Assembly (NCBI GenBank): GCA_018350325.1
Contig: JAEVLN010000003.1
Coordinates: 1,845,214 to 1,909,213, forward strand
Reading direction: 5' to 3'
DNA: 64,000 nucleotides
From: Globodera rostochiensis
Lineage: Eukaryota; Nematoda; Chromadorea; Rhabditida; Heteroderidae
The notes beneath the pieces were generated by a model that was not told the origin of the DNA, ran no database searches, and saw only the letters and a program-made list of their open reading frames with translations. Below, in pieces: positions 33,603 to 43,910 of this stretch; the stretch's first letter is position 1, and every line of letters begins with the position of its first letter. The position numbers and the translations under genes are program-made.

Positions 33603-35193
33603 AAAACACACAAAGCAATGAAACTTTCAGACAGATTTTTTTTCCAATTTGTTGGCCCCGATAAAATTTGTTGAATTTTTTAGGGACAGAAAGGTTAACA
33701 TTTGCTCAATTCTTCCGGAAGAATTTGTTATTTTGAAACAAAATGTGCGACCTTTTGCTGCTTTTAACGAAATTGGCTTAAATGATGCCAAACTTTTGCT
33801 CTGTCCAATGCCTTTGGGCGTTTTGGGTATTTTCACTTTTGGGCTTACCTTTTGCGCTTATAATAATCTCTTTAAAATTTTAAAAAAAATCGATGTCTTT
33901 AGAAGCATTTTCCGGTAAATTGCCTTGGGGAACAAACAATAAAAATGAAAAATGCTTGAGTTACAGTGCCAAAAATAGAAATACCCAAAAGATGATTTTT
34001 TTGCCATTGGCATTCATTTTCTTATGTTCATATTCGCCCTCCTCCCCCTTTTGCATGCTAATTTCCCAATGGCATGCCACAAATGGTAAAAGACCCGAAG
34101 AAAGACCACCCCATTGGGTCGATTGTCTTTGTTTTCTTTCGTTTTGTCCCCCCGGGGGCTCGGGGGAGGTCAGCGAATGAGCGGGCGGCAGTTTAAAAAA
34201 TTGAAAATTTCTCATAAAGCGCCGGAATTTCTTGCCGCCAAACGCCGGAAGCGTAAACATTTTGATGTTGTGTTGCCCCTGCCCTTCACACCCCCCCCCC
34301 CCCGGCGGTGCCAAACACCCCAATTTGCCGACGTCAGTCCCTCGGCCGGCACATGTGCCACATTCAGTCGCTTTTGGACATTGGTCCTCGCTCACAAATT
34401 TGGGTATGGCCGACGGAAACGGCCCCCGCGTGTAAAGAGACTGAGACAAAAGCGGGCGGGGAAAAAATCATCGTAAGAAGAGGGGAGGCAATGCGAGCCC
34501 GTGGGAATTGGCGGAGTCGATGGCGGCGGGGGGGAGGGGGGGGGAGGGGGGGGGGGAGGGGGGGGGAGGGGGGGGGAGGGGGGGGGAGGGGAGAGGGAGG
34601 GGGGGGGGGAGGGGGGGGGAAGGGGGGGGGGGAAGGGGGGGGGGGAGGGGGGGGGGGGGGAAGGGGGCAGGAAGATGACCCCCCCCCCCGGCACAATTCG
34701 CACCATCGAAACGCACTCATCGCCTCTCAAAACCTTAGAAATGCTCAAATTCCGCCCAAATTCACACCGTAATTGAAAGGAGTTCCTTTCGATGCTTCCA
34801 ACTTTTGTTTTTGTCTATGAAATTAAAGAGGTGGGGGAATGCTTTAAACGTTGCATTTGCATTTCGACGTTTGTTTTTGAAGTTGCGCTTTTTGGCAACC
34901 AAAATGTCATTTTACTTTCCATAAATAGGCGCCCAATTCAATGCTTTTTTTCGGCAGTCAAAGCATTAAACGCGAATCGGAAAAATAAAAAAGGAGGAAA
35001 AAGCATTTTTTAGCATTTGTTTCGATCATTTTTTGCTTCATTTTCTAATCACCAAAAATCGAATGATCATTTAATGCCATTGTTTTTATTTTTAATGCCA
35101 ATTTAAGAAAAGTTAGCGACGCCTTTTTTAGCCTTTGCCGACTCTTTCAGAAGCGATCGTTCGCTGCGTTTCACCACAGCCCCCACCAATTCG
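33603..35193. other. Intergenic with G-rich tract at 34527-34671
   Basis: No supported gene. A + frame from 34177 (MSGRQFKKLKISHKAPEFLA) is Lys-rich, but it soon runs into a C homopolymer and lacks a domain. At 34527-34671 there is about 145 bp of G runs separated by single A (GGGGGGAGGGG type), the opposite strand sense to the C-rich tract 2 kb to the left. Confidence 0.5.
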
Positions 35194-35817
35194 ATGGCCC
35201 CCCGCGCTCTTTTCCCATCGCTCCCATTCCTTCTGATGCCCATTTTATTTGTTCTGATCGGTGCCAAAATTGTAATTGGAGGGTTGGACGTCGAAGAATG
35301 GGACTTTCCGAGTGACCGATTGGAGGCATTCCAAAAGCGAAAAGCTCGCGAACTGTTCGGGAAACGAAGTTCACCTCCAGCAGGTCGGAAGCGGCAGACG
35401 AAATGGGCAAAACATTTAATTATTTCCCATTTTTAAGCCGTACCCTACGAGCGGCATTCGCGCCGGACGCGGGAACTGTTCGGGAAGAGGGCCGACCCCT
35501 TCGCGGAGTCCAACGACGGTCGGTCGAACAAAGGGAGGGACTTTCTCAAAAGGTAACCAAAACGCCCTCCCACCCTCAGAACCCCTCATGGCGGTCGACT
35601 TCCCCGAGGAGGACGAGCACCGGATTAGAATGCCACGGGCTGTGTTTGCCCGGCTCAGAACGGTTCAGAACAGGCCAAATGACGTCGAAGAAGAACAAGA
35701 AGTACTTTGGCTTAGGGTGTTCAGCCTTTCCCCTTAATTTAGGCGCCGTTCAGCACCGAAGGACTGTGGCTGTTGCAAAGACCCCGCAGGGGCGTCCACC
35801 GCGAATTATTCGGATGA
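35194..35817 (+). CDS. Candidate neuropeptide precursor with three RELFG (RELF-amide) units
   Basis: A secreted precursor by its layout. The start MAPRALFPSLPFLLMPILFV is a signal peptide. Dibasic sites bracket three similar peptides, each ending in Gly as amidation donor: KR-KARELFG-KR in exon 1, RR-TRELFG-KR in exon 2, and RR-GVHRELFG followed directly by the TGA (35815-35817) in exon 4. Between them lie spacers and further basic sites (GRDFL-KR-MPRAVFARLR). Exons join as GCAG|GTCGGA...TTTAAG|CC and AAAAG|GTAACC...GATTAG|AATG, then GAA|GTACTT...TTTAG|GCG, all in phase. Predicted products are (K)ARELF-, TRELF- and GVHRELF-amide. I do not recognise this family among FLPs, NLPs or known arthropod peptides. 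The gene converges on a ZP-like gene, with 41 bp between stops. Confidence 0.72.
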
Positions 35818-35858
35818 ACGAATTAAGCGAAGGACGACCAACAAATTTGGCTAACAAA

Positions 35859-37284
35859 CTAAGCGTTTTGGCGTTGTTTTACTCTCAATATCCCAGTGAT
35901 CGCCTCTGTACTGTCCAACCGAATCTCTCCATAATGTTCAGAATTAAATTTTTTCGCTTTTTTTCTCCAAAAATTGCCCACCATTTCTTCTGCGCCGGAT
36001 TGTCCCCCACGGCTCTTTAGCACTTCGCATTGAATAAAGAAATGGTCGGGGACGCCTCGAGCTGGAGGAGGTTCATCTACGAACTTTGGGGGTCTGAAGT
36101 GAAGTTGATCGGCGGATGGTAAGCTGTGATCAGACTGATCAGATGGCGGGTCGTCGTAGTTGAGCGGACAACCATTCTGAGGGGATTTCCGAATGGAATG
36201 GCACATGGGGCCGCTCAACTTCGTCGCTGATCTGAACTGCTCGAACTCGATGCTGGTCATCCGAGAAGGACGGAGAGAAGACCGCGCACTTTCGCAACCG
36301 AAGTGGAAAAGCTTTGAGAAGCAAAACATTCTGAGGGGATTTCAATAAAAATACGATCACAACCGTTCCGCCCAAATTCGAGGCCCAATTGGAGCAGTTC
36401 TTCCGCTTCTCGTCCCTCCCAAATTCGCGTTTCCCGCTCAGTTTCTTGGGGTGCCAATGTTGATGATGACGTCACTTTTATGTTTTTGCCAAGAAAACTG
36501 TAAATTTAATTCCCGAACTTCTGGTAAGCCTTCTGGCTCTAACTTGCTGGGCTTTTGCTTATTCTCCTCCGCTTCGTCCTTGTCCGTCTCCGTGTCAATG
36601 GGACACCGCACAAAATAAGCGTTGTCTTCAGCCGTGACGACATTCGTGTTCATCTCCAGGTCGACGATAGCAACAAACTCTGTCTCCCGCTGTTTGAGGA
36701 CGGCATTAAAAAGTTCCCTTTTGTTTTCTTTCAGCTTTACCCACCCGCACAATGGCACATCTCCGCCGGTGGGCGTCGTCAAGCGGAAGTCGTAGTCCGA
36801 CTCGGCTTCGGCCTCGTCCGTTCACGAAACAGAGCCCGTTCGGACGTGTCTTCAGCCTTCCGTGGAAGGGCTCTCGGAATTGGACGAACATTTCCATGGA
36901 ATGGGAGGAGCAGCGGACAGACACTTACAAATTGGGGGATTGGATGCAATCAAAGGGTTGGGGGGGGGCCCTGGGCACGGCTCGGAGGGTCGCTAATCTT
37001 ACGGGGCCCGGGCTCGGCAAAAAGCAAACCCTGGGGACCTTCTGTTCGTCTAATTAAGTAATAAAATGAAAGACAATTTAGTCGGGGTCAGCCAATCTAA
37101 ACCCTTCAACAAGCCAAACCCCCCGATGACCGGACCGCTTCGAGGTTAGTCTCGAATTGGGCAAAGGTTGTCATAAGAGACCAGAAAGTGGAATGGACGG
37201 AGAAGAGAAAGTCGAAGGAGGAAGAAGAAGAGTTGGGAAGAGAATGAGGAAGATGAATTTGGGACGGTTGGAATTGGAACACAT
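35859..37284 (-). CDS. ZP-domain-like secreted protein (cuticlin-like), partly modelled
   Basis: The signal peptide is probable (MCSNSNRPKFIFLILFPTLL at 37284). A ZP-N-like stretch follows: VRCSSHSMEMFVQFREPFHG, then DYDFRLTTPTGGDVPLCGWV and VTAEDNAYFVRCPI. ZP proteins commonly have C...F...PF.G and AY.V.C at these places. A ZP-C-like part reads LSGPMCHSIRKSPQNGCPLN and PPKFVDEPPPARGVPDHFFI then QCEVLKS, like the Cys-rich end before F.C.V. Such proteins polymerise in nematode cuticle or apical matrix. A 40-nt intron (ACAC|GTCCGA...CGAAG|CC) is needed near 36830 to keep frame. The middle joins (36250-36500) and the last exon, with a stop at 35859, are uncertain. Domain assignment is by motif only. 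Confidence 0.5.
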
Positions 37285-37569
37285 CGGCGGATGATCTGAA
37301 GGCACGGGAGCAGAGGCCCTCCGGTGTTGAAAAGTCGCCGCGCCCCCGGGGCTAACTAAATGTGGCATCGAGTGAATAAATTTTCAAAAACAATGCAATG
37401 TTTATTCTTTTTGATCTATTGCATAATGTGGCACTCTTTGGTTCGTTTTTTCCGTTTGGGCAGTGATCAATCCAAAGGTTTCGCTCAGAGGAAATGAGCT
37501 TCAGTGTTTCTATCCCCTTATAAGTTGGTTGGGGTGGGGCACACTTGGGCTGTGTGAATCGGAGGATAA

Positions 37570-37845
37570 TTGCCACCCCCCCGGGGGGGAGGGGGGGGGG
37601 AGGGAGGACGGACGGATGATTGGGTGGAGGAGGGGGGGGATGAATGGAGATGAGAGAGTGTATCCGCCGATTAATGGATGGGATGAAAGAATGATGAGCA
37701 GAATGGCAATGAGGGAATGAAAATGAGGAGGCGGGGGGAGGGGGGGGAGGGGGGGGGGACGTCCCCGGAGGGGGGGGGGACGTCCCCGGAGGGGGGGAGG
37801 GGGGGGGACGTCCCCGGAGGGGGGGAGGGGGGGGGGCGTCCCCTC
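37570..37845. repeat. G-rich minisatellite with GGACGTCCCCGGAGG units
   Basis: Runs of G separated by A, then at 37720-37845 three complete copies and one partial copy of GGACGTCCCCGGAGG separated by G runs of 5-12. GGACGTCC is itself palindromic. No coding meaning. Confidence 0.85.
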
Positions 37846-38602
37846 CAGCGATGTCCATCACTTTGTTTTGCCGGGGACAAAAGCGAATGGTCAACAAACA
37901 AAGTGTGGGTGGGTATGGGGTAAAAGCGCCGACTCAGCCACAAGAATAGGACAAAAAGGCGACTCGGCTAAAATAAAACAAATAATTTTGAAAACCTTTT
38001 TTTTAAATTTATACTCTTCTAGGTTTATTACTCGACACGGGCAATGCATTCGTCCCCCGCAGGGGAGGGGGCAGCCGTTGAAGGGCTTTTTATTTATACT
38101 AATTTTCCCCAAATTGCACAAAAAGGGCGTTGGAAATTGTGTAATCGCTGAAAGTGTGAAAAGTGATCGGCTTTAAAGCCCCCCCCCCTCTCTCTTCCTA
38201 ATGCCTATTAAGCCGTTAAAAGAGATTCCCCCCCCCCCATCATTCCATGCCATTCATTCCCCCGTCGCCATCCCTACCCAACTTCAATTCGTTTGGCGGT
38301 GCCAAGCCAACTGACACTTTCACTTTCTTCGTTTTGTTCGCCCCTTTTGCCTTTCCATCCCCCCGCTCACTTTGAGAAGAACAGAAAGAATCTCCCCGTG
38401 TTGCCTGGAGGGAGAAGCTCCCCCCCCCGTCCCCCCAGGCCACGTTACTCGCCTCATCCGGTCGATAAATTACATACGTTCCCCCGCCCCGACCTCTTCC
38501 ATCCATTCTTTCCAACCGCCAATATCACTTCCTTATTTCGCTAATTCAATTTAAAATCATTTTCATGCAGAGACTCTTCCAAATGCCACTTTTGGAAGTC
38601 TA
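37846..38602. other. Intergenic upstream of K2P gene
   Basis: Includes C homopolymers at about 38180, 38230 and 38420. Open frames on both strands are low complexity. No gene is called. Confidence 0.4.
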
Positions 38603-40497
38603 ATGGATTGGAAAATGACGGAACCGGCGGACCTTAGGTCGGCGGATATGATCAGTTTGGCCATGGGTCGGGTAAATCAATTCAATATCAAAGCATTTTG
38701 TATTGTGGCATTTTCAAGTCCGATGATCGCGGTGCCATCGCAAATGGACGAATTGTCGCGGAAGATAGGGGCCGACTGGGGCAGAAGAGAGGGCTAGCTC
38801 AGGTAGCAAAGTCAGTGTATGTAAAGAGTAGACTCTGTCCTAAATTCGTATTGATCAATGATCAGATTCCGTCTCTGATCACTTCGTGTTGAGAGTAGAC
38901 CCTGTCCTAGTTTGATCAATGATCAGCTTCTGTCTCTGATCACTTCCGAAAAGCATTTGTACTTTCTCAGTTTGTTCGTCTCGTCCTCCCCCATTTGTGC
39001 CTTCTTCTGTTCACCGCAATTTTCATTTCGTTGGTGGCGCTGACCATGCACTTCGTTGAGGGCAAAAATGAGCGGGAGGTGATCGAAAAACAAAATTCAA
39101 TTTTCGAATTACTTTTCCAAGGAACAAATAAAACTGAGCACGGACATCGAGAGGATGAGGGCCAATTTCATTTTGCACTTTCGTAACAAACCGATAATTC
39201 TCGGCGGAGAGTTGGAGGCCGAGAGTCGCTTATTCGTCGAGAGAGTGTTCAAAGCGGCATGGACCCGCGGGCGTGAGGGCATTCCGCCGCCGCCGGCACA
39301 GCACCCCCCCGGGGACAATAACTTCAGCAGTCTGACGGTCTGGACGGTGCCGAACTCGCTGCTCTTCGCCACATCACTCGTCTCCAGAATTGGTGGGCAG
39401 CACAAGCAGACTTTGAAATTGTCTTCCAATTTTCCAAATTAATGTTTCGCTTAAAAGTGATCCAAATTTAGCTTTCAACGGTACCGATTTTAGCGATACC
39501 GTTACCGAAAAATCCATTTCTCGAACACAACTTCCAATGTTCAAAAGGCCAAACTCGAGGATTTTGAGGAAATTTTGTGCTTTTCCAATTTTAACTAACC
39601 CCCCAGGGTACGGACATATTGTCCCGCGGACCTCAGAAGGCAAGATTCTCAGCCAACTGTTTGCCCTTTTTGGGTGCCCAATTTTCCTCGTTCTGATCGC
39701 CGACATTGGCAAAGCAATCGCCGATTTGCTCCAATTTTCTTTACGATCGTTGGCGCTATTTTGCGCAACGGCTCGGAAGATGCCGTCGAAGAAGCGTCTC
39801 GCTGACGGAGAGGGCGAGGGAAAGTCCGTCGGAGAAGGGCACAACAGGGAAAGGGAATCCAACGATTACGCCGACGACAATCGATGGCACTTTGAGACTG
39901 AAGAGCCACTGTCACTGTCCGCACTGCTTGTCCTCCCCTTTCTGATCGCATTTTGCACGCTGACATCCGTTGTCTATGTGCATTTGGAGGGATGGAGTTG
40001 GCTGGACTGCTTCTACTTCTCCTTCACCTCCATATACTCAATCGGTTCGGCCCCATTAATCTTCAAAAAGTTACAAATTTTAGGCTTCGGCGACTTCGCC
40101 CCCTCAAATTCCATCTCCGTTGCGTTCACAATTTGTGCCATTGTCATCGGAATGTCAATGTGAGTTGGGGGGGGGGGGAGGAAGTTGGACCGTTTAAACT
40201 ACAAAATTTCAATTCAATGCCTTCACATAAATATATTTGTTGTTTGTCCTCCCCCCGTCGATTCTTTCATTTGTCAGAGCCACTCTTTTCGGCGATTTCG
40301 TCGGCACGGAATACATTCGAAACATCCACCGAATTGGACGAAAAGCCAAAAATGGATGGAAAACGGCGGTGGGCAAATGTTGCGGGAGAAGTCGGAAGAT
40401 GGACAGCAGGGGAAGGGGGAGGAAAGGCGGGGGAAAGACGAGCAGAAAAGGGCGGAGGGAAGGGACGGCGAGGAGGAGCACGAGGGAAGCCCGTTGA
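38603..40497 (+). CDS. Two-pore-domain potassium channel (TWK/K2P), first pore filter altered
   Basis: K2P leak channel subunit with four membrane helices and two pores. Exons, all in phase: 38603-38671, 38971-39078, 39122-39392, 39607-40044, 40084-40159 and 40278-40497. M1 is LCLLLFTAIFISLVALTMHF. The extracellular cap region contains RNKPIILGGELEAESRLFVE. Pore 1 is WTVPNSLLFATSLVSRIGYG then HIVP. M2 is LFALFGCPIFLVLIADIGKA. A long acidic cytosolic loop (RLADGEGEGKSVGEGHNRER) leads to M3 LSALLVLPFLIAFCTLTSVV. Pore 2 is CFYFSFTSIYSIGFGDFAPS, M4 SVAFTICAIVIGMSMATLFG. The tail is very basic (GRGRKGGGKTSRKGRREGTA). The usual T-I-G-Y-G is R-I-G-Y-G in pore 1 and S-I-G-F-G in pore 2. Confidence 0.9.
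38826..38948. repeat. Two-copy tandem repeat in K2P intron 1
   Basis: GAGTAGACTCTGTCCTA at 38826 and GAGTAGACCCTGTCCTA at 38893, period 67 bp. Both contain TTGATCAATGATCAG and GTCTCTGATCACTT. These are TGATCA-rich palindromic units. Confidence 0.85.
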
Positions 40498-40655
40498 TCT
40501 GATCTGATCAGTCAGTAGTGAAGACAAGGGAAGCCACCCGTTGATTAGATCAGATCTGATCAGTGAGGACAAGGGAAGCCACCCATTTATTAGATCAGAT
40601 CTGATCAGTCAGTAGAAGCCACCCGTTGATCAGATCTGATCAGTAGTGATCACTC
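40498..40655. repeat. Tandem AGATCTGATCAG repeat after the K2P stop
   Basis: Three to four copies of a unit with GGAAGCCACCCGTTGATTAG followed by ATCAGATCTGATCAG, the last a near-perfect palindrome. The first copy overlaps the stop codon region, so it forms the start of the 3' UTR and would fold into stem-loops in RNA. Confidence 0.85.
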
Positions 40656-41676
40656 GTCCCATTCAAAAATCAAAGCACCGCCCACAATTGAACATGATCA
40701 GAGAAACACGCTGTTTTTATTCTCTTTGTTTGCTGACGATGAGAGGAGATTATTAGTAAATATTTGGGTAATCGGAAGAGGGACATTTGATGGATGATGA
40801 TAATTAATGATGATGATGATGATGACACGTATGTATCAAAGAAAAGCAAAGCAATTTGTGGGAAGGGAAGGAAGGAATGGACAAAAGAAGCTTGCTTCAT
40901 CGAGGGGGGGGGAAGAGACCGATCGATCGGAATGGGCCAATTGGCCTAACTCATTCATATGTATTTGGTGGTTGAAAGTAGTAAAAATAAATAACAAAAG
41001 TTCTAAAGTCACATTGAAGAACAAAACGTACATTGAAAAAGTGCGAATTATTGGAGAAATGACCGCTAAGAGGCCGATTTTTGGGATTCAGCTCCACGAG
41101 GACAAAGGTGGTCGAGAATGAACTTTCGGAAGTGAAACGTCCTCATTATGTTTGGTTTTGTGTGACTGGAGGTGCTTCTTTGGGATGAAAATGCGTTTGG
41201 AGTGTGCGAGAGATTTGGTCTATGAAAAGGGGGGGGGGGGTTGGGGATGGATCTGTAGATGAACATGGAATGAGGCGGAGGTCGTTAAACGGGGGGTGCC
41301 ATGTGATGGGAATTGAGAATCATGCGAATTAAAGGGGCGAGGACGGTCGACACCGGCGGAGAATGGAGGCGACCGATCACTGCTCAACTTCTCTCAGAGA
41401 GCTTCTGACACCGATCTTCGAGCACACGAACTCCAAATGCTGTTGCAGAAGTTGTTGTCTTATGATCAAAGTGTTGTTGAACAACAAAGTCGGAGGAATG
41501 TCTGTTCTGGTCGAAGAGGACGATTTGTTGTTGTTGTTGTAGTTGAGGGAATAATTTCCGGTCACTTTGAAGGGCTATAATTGTGGATGGACCAATTAGC
41601 AAAATGATCGTTCTTCGACTAATGCTTCGATAGACAGAGTTTGCAGTTGGGAGATTAGATCATCAGCAGAAAGAAG
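40656..41676. other. Intergenic between convergent K2P and PHD-BAH genes
   Basis: AT-rich with a GATGAT microsatellite at about 40795-40825 and G runs at about 40905 and 41230. No supported gene is seen. Confidence 0.4.
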
Positions 41677-43708
41677 TCAGATACTGCAAACACTGGCAGC
41701 CGTTGCCCCACCACCAACCGTAAAGTCCCGTCGCATAGTCAGCTTCTTCTCGAACATGTTGAACACGTACGGCTCCGTGTTGATGTAGTAGCGATTCTTC
41801 GGCGGTATCTTCTCAAAGCTGCGCTGGTTCCGATCAATCTGATACTCGCACACGAACACATCGTCTTCAAGATATCGAGGCGATTTGGGCCTTAAATCGT
41901 CCAATTATTATGACATGAACGAGATGACGACGTTGTCATTTGTTGTTGTACCTTCCCATCGCCCAAATTTGGGGCTCCAAAACCAAACAACGGCCGACCA
42001 CCGAATCGAGCGGAAGTGTATCAAAAAGCGGGGTCCAGAACAGCTCGTTGCGGTAAAAGGTGCGTGAAGAATCGCAAAAACTGAAAGAACAAAGTCTGAT
42101 TAACGTTAATGACCATTCGGCCCATGGGATGGATCCTCCAGGGATGGACCTCCAGGGATGGACCCTCCAGGGATGGACGTGCAGCCCTGGATGGATGGCC
42201 TACGTCTGATGGATCCAGGGATGGACGTGATTACGTGCAGCCCTGGATGGATGGCCTACATCTGATGGATCCAGGGATGGACGTGATTACGTGCAGCCCT
42301 GGATGGATGGCCTACATCTGATGGATCCAGGGATGGACGTGATTACGTGCAGCCCTGGATGGATGGCCTACGTCTCGTGCGGCCGGGCGTAGTAGCAGCC
42401 GAAGATGAAGCGCTGGCCGTTGGGGCTGCAGAAGAGCCGCTCGATGCGGAAGACGCGGAGGTCGCGTCGGTGGAAGCATTGTCTGATGCTTTCGGAAGGC
42501 GTCGATGGCATGTTGACGGATGATGACGAGGTGGACGGCAAGTCATTGCCCGAGGGGAAGTCTTTCGTCGTCCATCCGTCCTCTCCCTCCGCCTCTTCGG
42601 GCCACCACCGGTTCGCTTCGCTGCTCGTCCCCTCTTCTGACGGACCTGTCCTCGGAGCCCCCTCAAATTTGCGTCTCCCCGGGCCCCTCCCCCGTTTTTG
42701 TGGACTTTGCTGCGGGGTGTGCGCAAGTTGCTGCTTCCGCACACACTCCTCATGCAACTCGCGCAGAATGCTCTTGTGCTGCAGGGATTTGTTGTTCAGC
42801 TTCGTGAGTGCCCAAATCGATCGCTCACCTTATCGTTGATTAGCCGCTCCACGTACACCGACTCGTTCAGCCGAACTTGGAGGCCGCGCGAATTAACCAA
42901 AGTGCGGAAATAGGAACAGCCGCTGAGTTTGATGCTGGGCTGGGGTTTCAGCACAATATCCACGCGAGCAGTAGTTTCAAGACGGCGAGTGCAAAAGTCG
43001 CAAACGAATTCCTTTAAGGAAGGCAAATGCATTGATAGTGAGTGAGTGATCAGACCCTTCCTTACAGCAGAAGGAGATTTAAGATGATCGAAAATTCAAT
43101 TCCCCCCCCCGCTTTGGCAATATTCTAATCGAACATCCCCTGAGGAGGTCTGAAGGAACCTTTTGATCATCCAGTACGGGACAGTCCAAGCAGTCAGCGT
43201 GCAACCAAAAGTGGCACCGATCACACTGACTCATAATGCCGTCATCCTCCGCAATACCGCAAATGCATCTCACACAGTCGCGGTCTCGGTTGTCATTGCT
43301 TGGACTGAGCTTGGCCGCCTTGTCCGGGTCCCATTGGCCCACCGCGTGGGCCGAGTCCAAGTAGGAAAGGTCGATGGAAGTGTCCACGGTTAGGGGACGT
43401 TGGAATGTGTCACGTTTGGAGGTGGCGGAAGAGGAACGGATTCTGAACGCGGAAACGGTCAGGACGAAGGTGCGGTCAACAGCAGAGGCCAGGAAGGACA
43501 AAACTAACCGTTCGTCCAAAAACGTGCAGAGAGCGTCTTTCTGCAACAAGCAGTGGACTTTGCCGAATTGGACGGATTGTTTCAAATGGGCAAATTGAAT
43601 TTGGATGGACTCCTGGAGGGCATTCGGGAGGGAGGAAGAGATGAACTGCTTGAGAAGTAAGTTGAAGCGAGTTAAAAGGTCGGACGGGTCGGGGACGGAA
43701 GCGAACAT
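41677..43708 (-). CDS. ASH1-like PHD finger plus BAH domain protein (or C-terminal half of one)
   Basis: Chromatin-reader module. Exon 1 begins right after an acceptor (CCCCCACAG|ATG at 43708) and reads MFASVPDPSDLLTRFNLLLK. The PHD is RCICGIAEDDGIMSQCDRCH then FWLHADCLDC, finishing VCDFCTRRLE in the next exon. The BAH follows: CSYFRTLVNSRGLQVRLNES, VYVERLINDK, LRVFRIERLFCSPNGQRFIF then GCYYARPHET, FYRNELFWTPLFDTLPLDSV, VFVCEYQIDRNQRSFEKIPP, NMFEKKLTMRRDFT. Order and motifs match human ASH1L ([52 protein letters not shown]). A long Ser/Glu-rich insert lies between the first BAH strands and LRVFRIERLF. No AWS-SET domain is seen here. Either the gene starts at 43708, or it continues across the satellite to 48.9 kb. 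Confidence 0.82.
42109..42373. repeat. 56-bp minisatellite inside a BAH-domain intron
   Basis: GTGCAGCCCTGGATGGATGG recurs at 42179, 42235, 42291 and 42347, an exact 56-bp period. It is followed each time by CCTACATCTGATGGATCCAG or a one-base variant. An imperfect GATGGACCTCCAGG/GATGGACCCTCCAGG lead-in occurs at 42130-42175. It splits the BAH-coding exons at HET|FYRNE. Confidence 0.9.
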
Positions 43709-43910
43709 CTGTGGGGGAATAAATGCAAATTGCAGAAATCGATCACTCTAAAATGCCACCATTACCAATTTGGCCGTTCTGTACAGCTCGTTCAATTGTC
43801 GATCGGCCATCAAACGGCGGTCAAAAATGGCGCAAAAATCAGCCAAAATGCGACCCAAAATTTCGACCAATTCGACAGTTGGGCAGGACGCTTGGCGTTT
43901 TGTCCGGTCT

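Noticed and set aside
33961..34449. 162-codon - strand frame with Cys and Gly
   Set aside because: It spans a C homopolymer and reaches no signal peptide, domain or supporting splice site.
34364..34776. Gly-rich and Pro-rich frames over 34.36-34.78 kb
   Set aside because: Both strands and all frames are open only because of the G tract; no independent coding signal.
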